The translations under genes were made by a program, and so were the position numbers. This document shows positions 60,058 through 64,000 of a stretch of 64,000 bases of DNA, piece after piece. The DNA is taken from NCBI GenBank assembly GCA_039184335.1, contig JBCDBD010000011.1:11948-75947 (forward strand). The letters run 5' to 3'. Under the pieces are notes generated by a model. The model was not told the DNA's origin and searched no databases. It worked only from the letters and a program-made list of their open reading frames with translations. This stretch comes from JBCDBD01 sp039184335. Lineage in GTDB: Bacteria; Bacteroidota; Bacteroidia; Flavobacteriales; Flavobacteriaceae. Within the stretch, counting starts at the first letter, position 1; every line of letters starts with the position of its first letter.

Positions 60058-62661
60058 CTATGATGAAGCCAATTCGGTCTGGTTTCTGAATACCAGGCCT
60101 TGGTCAAAAGAGTCTAATAGCATAATACTGTCGGTCTTCAGATTGCCCGCGAGTAATTCTTTTGATAGATTGTTCAACACTTCTTTTTGGATCAATCGCT
60201 TTATGGGCCGTGCACCGAATTGTGGGTCATATCCTTTGTCAGTCAAATAATCGATGGCTTCTTCGGTCGCATCAAACGTGATATGCTGTTTCGCTACCAT
60301 TTTCTTTAATTGCTCCAACTGAAGCTGTACAATTTTTTTGATATCCGTTTTGCTTAAAGGGGTGAATACAATGATGTCATCAATTCGATTCAAAAATTCT
60401 GGACGTATGGTTTTTCGCAACAGTCCCATAATGTCTATTCTCGCAGCGGCCGTTGCACTTTCAATTTCGGTGGTTTCCTCAAACTTTTCTTGAATGATGC
60501 TACTGCCCATATTGCTGGTCATGATGATGATGGAGTTTTTGAAATCGGCAACACGGCCTTTATTATCTGTCAATCGGCCTTCATCCAACACCTGTAATAG
60601 CACGTTGAAGGTATCTGGATGTGCTTTTTCAATTTCATCCAACAATACCACCGAATATGGCTTTCTGCGGACTGCTTCGGTCAATTGCCCTCCTTCGTCA
60701 TATCCCACATATCCCGGAGGTGCCCCAACCAATCGGCTTACGGCATGCCGTTCTTGGTATTCGCTCATGTCGATTCTCGTAACCGCATTTTCGTCATCAA
60801 ATAGATATGCTGCAAGTGTTTTTGCCAATTCGGTTTTACCGACACCGGTATTTCCTAAGAAAAGAAAAGAGCCGATGGGTTTTTTGGCATCCTGTAGGCC
60901 TGTCCTACTTCTTCTAATGGCATCTGAGACAGCTTGAATGGCCTCTTCTTGCCCTACGACACGTTTGTGCAGCACTGTTTCTAGGCGTAACAGTTTTTCC
61001 CGTTCACTTTGCATCATTTTGGTTACAGGGATCCCTGTCCATTTGGCAACTACTTCTGCAATATCCTCATTGGTTACTTCTTCTTTGATGAGTGTCTCGG
61101 TACTTTGTTGGTTTTGAAGCTCATTTTGAAAACTTTCGAGTTGTTCCTGTGCCTCTTTGATTTTGCCATATCGGAGTTCTGCCACTTTGCCATAATCGCC
61201 GTTCCTTTCTGCCTTTTCAGCTTCTAATTTGAAGTCTTCAATGGTCTGTTTTGACTTTTGAATATGGTCTATCAGTGTCTTTTCGCTTTCCCATTTGGCA
61301 AAGATTTCGTTTCGTTCTTCCTTAAAGTTGGCCAATTCTAAGTTCAGCGTCTGTAACTTTTCTGTATCATTTTCCCTTTTTATGGCTTCGATTTCAATCT
61401 CTAACTGCATGATTTTTCGATCCAGCGCATCAAGTTCTTCGGGCTTTGAATTGATTTCCATGCGTAGCTTTGATGCCGCCTCATCCATAAGGTCAATGGC
61501 CTTGTCGGGCAAAAAGCGGTTGGTAATGTACCGCTGTGAAAGTTCAACTGCGGCAATGACCGCTTCATCTTTGATACGTACTTTGTGGTGTGCCTCGTAT
61601 TTTTCCTTGATTCCGCGCAGTATTGAAATGGCACTTTCGGTGTCTGGTTCATCGACGATCACTTTTTGAAATCTTCGTTCCAAGGCCTTGTCTTTCTCAA
61701 CGTATTTTTGGTATTCATCGAGGGTTGTTGCGCCTATGGCACGTAGCTCCCCTCGGGCCAAGGCGGGTTTTAAGATGTTGGCCGCATCCATGGCACCTTG
61801 ACCTCCTCCAGCACCGACCAAGGTATGTATTTCATCAATGAACAATACAATGGTGCCATCAGAAGAGGTGACCTCTTTGATGACGGCTTTCAAGCGTTCT
61901 TCGAACTCACCCTTGAACTTTGCCCCAGCGATCAAGGCTCCCATATCAAGGGAATAAATGGTTTTTTCTTTCAGGTTTTCAGGAACATCACCCTGTACGA
62001 TTCGATGGGCCAGACCTTCTGCTATGGCCGTCTTTCCCACACCAGGTTCACCAACCAACATTGGGTTGTTCTTTGTTCTTCTCGATAGAATTTGCAATAC
62101 CCTTCTAATCTCTTCGTCCCTGCCGATTACGGGGTCAAGTTTACCGTTATCGGCCATCTCGTTCAGGTTGTTGGCATATTTGTTCAATGAATTATAGGTG
62201 TCTTCTGCACTTTGGGAAGTCACTTTTACACCTTTTCGCAGCTCTTGTACAGCAGACTCGAGCCCCTTTTCAGTGACCCCTTGATCTTTCAGTATCTGTG
62301 CAATTTTGCTTTTTGACCTGAATACGGCAAGTAGCAGGTGCTCAATAGAAACAAATTCGTCTCCCATTTTTTTGGCAATGCCACTTGCATTATTGAGGCT
62401 TTTTCCTGCTTCTCTTGAAAGCATGGTGTCACCACCCGATACCTTTGCATTGCTTTCCAGCTCTTTTTCCAGTATTTGGTTGAGAAAAGCAACATTGACA
62501 TTTAATTTTTTTAAAAGAAAGGGAAGCACATTTTCATCTACAACGGCTATTGCCTTGAACAGATGCTCATTTTCTATTTGTTGATGGCCCATTTCATGTG
62601 CAAGCTGTTGCGCATGTTGTAAGGCCTCTTGTGATTTTATGGTAAAATTGTTAAAGTTCAT
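60058..62661 (-). CDS. clpB: ATP-dependent chaperone ClpB
   Basis: ClpB resolubilises protein aggregates with DnaK. The 867 residues contain the N-terminal Clp repeats (QEALQHAQQLAHEMGHQQIE), NBD1 with Walker A GEPGVGKTAIAEGLAHRI, Walker B VLFIDEIHTLVGAGG, and the coiled-coil M-domain (about 400-530). NBD2 has GNTGVGKTELAKTLAAYLF and VLLDEIEKAHPDTFNVLLQV. The lack of a ClpP-binding loop and the length support ClpB over ClpA. The 147-base region upstream shows no consensus -7 element or clear heat-shock motif. Confidence 0.98.
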   Translation of the reverse strand: MNFNNFTIKSQEALQHAQQLAHEMGHQQIENEHLFKAIAVVDENVLPFLLKKLNVNVAFLNQILEKELESNAKVSGGDTMLSREAGKSLNNASGIAKKMGDEFVSIEHLLLAVFRSKSKIAQILKDQGVTEKGLESAVQELRKGVKVTSQSAEDTYNSLNKYANNLNEMADNGKLDPVIGRDEEIRRVLQILSRRTKNNPMLVGEPGVGKTAIAEGLAHRIVQGDVPENLKEKTIYSLDMGALIAGAKFKGEFEERLKAVIKEVTSSDGTIVLFIDEIHTLVGAGGGQGAMDAANILKPALARGELRAIGATTLDEYQKYVEKDKALERRFQKVIVDEPDTESAISILRGIKEKYEAHHKVRIKDEAVIAAVELSQRYITNRFLPDKAIDLMDEAASKLRMEINSKPEELDALDRKIMQLEIEIEAIKRENDTEKLQTLNLELANFKEERNEIFAKWESEKTLIDHIQKSKQTIEDFKLEAEKAERNGDYGKVAELRYGKIKEAQEQLESFQNELQNQQSTETLIKEEVTNEDIAEVVAKWTGIPVTKMMQSEREKLLRLETVLHKRVVGQEEAIQAVSDAIRRSRTGLQDAKKPIGSFLFLGNTGVGKTELAKTLAAYLFDDENAVTRIDMSEYQERHAVSRLVGAPPGYVGYDEGGQLTEAVRRKPYSVVLLDEIEKAHPDTFNVLLQVLDEGRLTDNKGRVADFKNSIIIMTSNMGSSIIQEKFEETTEIESATAAARIDIMGLLRKTIRPEFLNRIDDIIVFTPLSKTDIKKIVQLQLEQLKKMVAKQHITFDATEEAIDYLTDKGYDPQFGARPIKRLIQKEVLNNLSKELLAGNLKTDSIMLLDSFDQGLVFRNQTELASS

Positions 62662-62808
62662 CGTATTGCGTTTTTTTACTTACATGATCAACAACCTTAC
62701 CAGTCGCCAGTGTCGGCCAAAATGTCTGTAAAAGCTTGATAATAAAAGACATTTCGTCAGTTTGTAAGGTATTTGTTTTGTCACGACCTATCACTTAAAT
62801 TCGCAAAT

Positions 62809-63201
62809 ATGGGACTATTGAACAACCTGTTTGGTAAGAAAGATATATTGACAGAAAAAGAGACCAAACTGCCGTGGATACCCTTAAAGGGTTTGGATCA
62901 ATTGGATTACATCGTACAACGGTCTTTTGCCAAACCCCAACTTGTCTTCAAACATTCTACCACATGTGGAATCAGTAGAATGGTGCTACAGATGTTCACC
63001 ACTTCGTACCATATTTCAGAAGATACTGTCGACCTGTATTTTTTGGATTTACACGCTTATCGTGAAATTTCGAATGAAGTCGCAGTGCGGTTTCAAGTAA
63101 TGCATGAATCTCCACAACTCTTGGTCATCAAGAAGGGGTCGGTCATTTTTCACTCCTCACATGGTGCAATAACTGAAATTGACCTTAGAGAATATATTTA
63201 A
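62809..63201 (+). CDS. ytxJ: YtxJ family bacillithiol-system redox protein
   Basis: From ATG 62809 (MGLLNNLFGKKDIL) the protein has 130 residues; an earlier in-frame start at 62773 has no support. It has a thioredoxin-like fold with FKHSTTCGISRMVLQMF (single active-site Cys in T-T-C-G-I-S) and FQVMHESPQLLVIKKGSVIF, containing the cis-Pro region. YtxJ proteins are predicted bacilliredoxins that remove bacillithiol from proteins; this suggests the cell uses bacillithiol. Divergent from clpB. Confidence 0.9.
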   Translation: MGLLNNLFGKKDILTEKETKLPWIPLKGLDQLDYIVQRSFAKPQLVFKHSTTCGISRMVLQMFTTSYHISEDTVDLYFLDLHAYREISNEVAVRFQVMHESPQLLVIKKGSVIFHSSHGAITEIDLREYI

Positions 63202-63222
63202 AAAGCCCCGTACGGAACTTTT

Positions 63223-64000
63223 CTAATTGAAGTTGTATGTGTTCACCACACTTTTGAGGCGTGCCTTCAGGTCTTCACCGGCATCATATACCATCTGTTC
63301 ATTTGATGGAAATGGCACTGCAACCAAATCCAAGAGCGGTATCAAGTCATTGCCCAGAGCCCTTTTGTCACCTTGGTAATTGGCATATACATGCTCAAAC
63401 ACGAACTCACTTGAGAGTGGGTACGAATTGATTTCTTGGCCATTGCCCAAATCTGTAAAGCTTACCTTGGCACCGATCTGGGCGCTTTTAAACTGGGTAA
63501 ATTGATAAAAATCGCACTTTACGGTTCTGAATTTATCAACCTTTATTCGGTTGCCAAGACTGTCCTTTACGGCATTACCGTTTTCATCGAGCAAGTATTC
63601 AAAACCGTCCTTGACCTGTTTTTCCTTGACAATCTGTTTTTCACGTACCTGTTCGGGTGAAATATTGATTTGTTTAAAATCTAGGTTCATCGCGTAATCA
63701 TAGTCGATGTCTTGAATGGGATTGGGATGGAATTCCGTCCAAAAATTATTCAGGCCAAAAGTGTTGAAGTCCAGTAACTCCTCTTCCAATCGTTCAGGAA
63801 TCACCTGTTCGGTATCGTTATGGATTTCCACTTTCACATAATCCAGGCCTTTTGCATATGCTTTTTCCATTTTTGAATGCGTATCGGCATATCCAGGGTT
63901 GATCTCCGCTAGATATTTTAGATCATCATAGGCCTGTCTATATTCCAATTTATTGTTGGCACTTTTTAACAGGTTGGATGCGTTGGCGTATAAATATTCA
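63223..64000 (-). CDS. Unrecognised protein with TPR-like start, 5' truncated at the window end
   Basis: The frame is open to the right edge (last visible codon near 63997), so the N-terminus is missing. The visible 258 residues begin YLYANASNLLKSANN and EYRQAYDDLKYLAEINPGYA, a pattern like a TPR helix pair. A beta-rich part follows with ISPEQVREKQIVKEKQVKDG, LLDENGNAVKDSLGNRIKVD and FEHVYANYQGDKRALGNDLI. It resembles flavobacterial lipoproteins of unknown function, but no family is certain. Convergent with ytxJ. Confidence 0.6.
   Translation of the reverse strand, partial: EYLYANASNLLKSANNKLEYRQAYDDLKYLAEINPGYADTHSKMEKAYAKGLDYVKVEIHNDTEQVIPERLEEELLDFNTFGLNNFWTEFHPNPIQDIDYDYAMNLDFKQINISPEQVREKQIVKEKQVKDGFEYLLDENGNAVKDSLGNRIKVDKFRTVKCDFYQFTQFKSAQIGAKVSFTDLGNGQEINSYPLSSEFVFEHVYANYQGDKRALGNDLIPLLDLVAVPFPSNEQMVYDAGEDLKARLKSVVNTYNFN

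Noticed and set aside
60494..60937. 147-codon frame opposite clpB
   Set aside because: Antisense shadow of a highly conserved gene; no start context or protein-like pattern.
63202..63222. Weak hairpin between ytxJ and the last gene
   Set aside because: CCGTACGG is self-complementary, but the loop would be too short and the stem imperfect for a confident terminator.

Overview
The window looks like chromosome of a marine-type flavobacterium (Bacteroidota, Flavobacteriia). The evidence is a TonB receptor paired with a DUF4249 lipoprotein, a PorP/SprF type IX secretion protein, DUF4835, DUF6913 and DUF6503 families, the Bacteroidota form of RpoZ, a YtxJ bacillithiol-system protein, promoters of the TAnnTTTG type, and few Shine-Dalgarno sites. 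Genus assignment (Muricauda/Allomuricauda-like) is only an impression. No rRNA, tRNA, CRISPR array, insertion sequence or prophage was seen.

Layout. 1-2733: 3' part of a GH13 sugar phosphorylase and a GntP-family transporter. 2805-8353 (minus): TonB receptor, DUF4249 lipoprotein, monomeric isocitrate dehydrogenase. 8354-8998: gene-free, with structured sequence ending in a terminator on the minus strand, a candidate small RNA. 8999-14422 (minus): rplS, trmD, a GNAT enzyme, a membrane coiled-coil protein, a long GAPDH and a DegP protease. 14549-17707 (plus): dapF, GNAT, mltG and a lysozyme-like protein. 17768-24112: methyltransferase, LMW phosphatase, dnaA, a thioesterase, YigZ, an EamA transporter, a HAD phosphatase and ribD. 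24139-28804 (plus): GNAT, prmC, ligA and three small unknown genes.

28844-33753 (minus) is the accessory region and the most interesting part: four closely spaced genes for a subtilisin-type S8 protease, a ComEC-type metallo-beta-lactamase-fold protein, a XendoU-family endoribonuclease fused to a lamin-tail domain, and a small DUF4430-like protein. None has an evident signal peptide. The group sits between ligA and the DUF6913-dapA housekeeping run. It has the composition expected of a protease-controlled RNase conflict or defence cassette, but that role is inferred.

34074-46414 (plus): DUF6913, dapA, bamD, rpoZ, coaBC, DUF4835, recN, fabI, a GT2 glycosyltransferase, a YbbR-domain protein, coaE and a histidine kinase/response regulator pair, closed by a strong terminator. 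46469-55193 (minus): gluconate permease, gluconokinase, miaA, a potassium channel with a zinc ribbon, an exonuclease/GIY-YIG fusion, YggS, DUF1015, a 3-hydroxyacyl-CoA dehydrogenase and a Gfo/Idh/MocA oxidoreductase. 55307-64000: pcm, smpB, a DUF6503 lipoprotein, a histidine phosphatase, a PorP/SprF protein with a SPOR-like tail, a TetR regulator with a likely operator, clpB, ytxJ, and an unrecognised gene cut by the window end.
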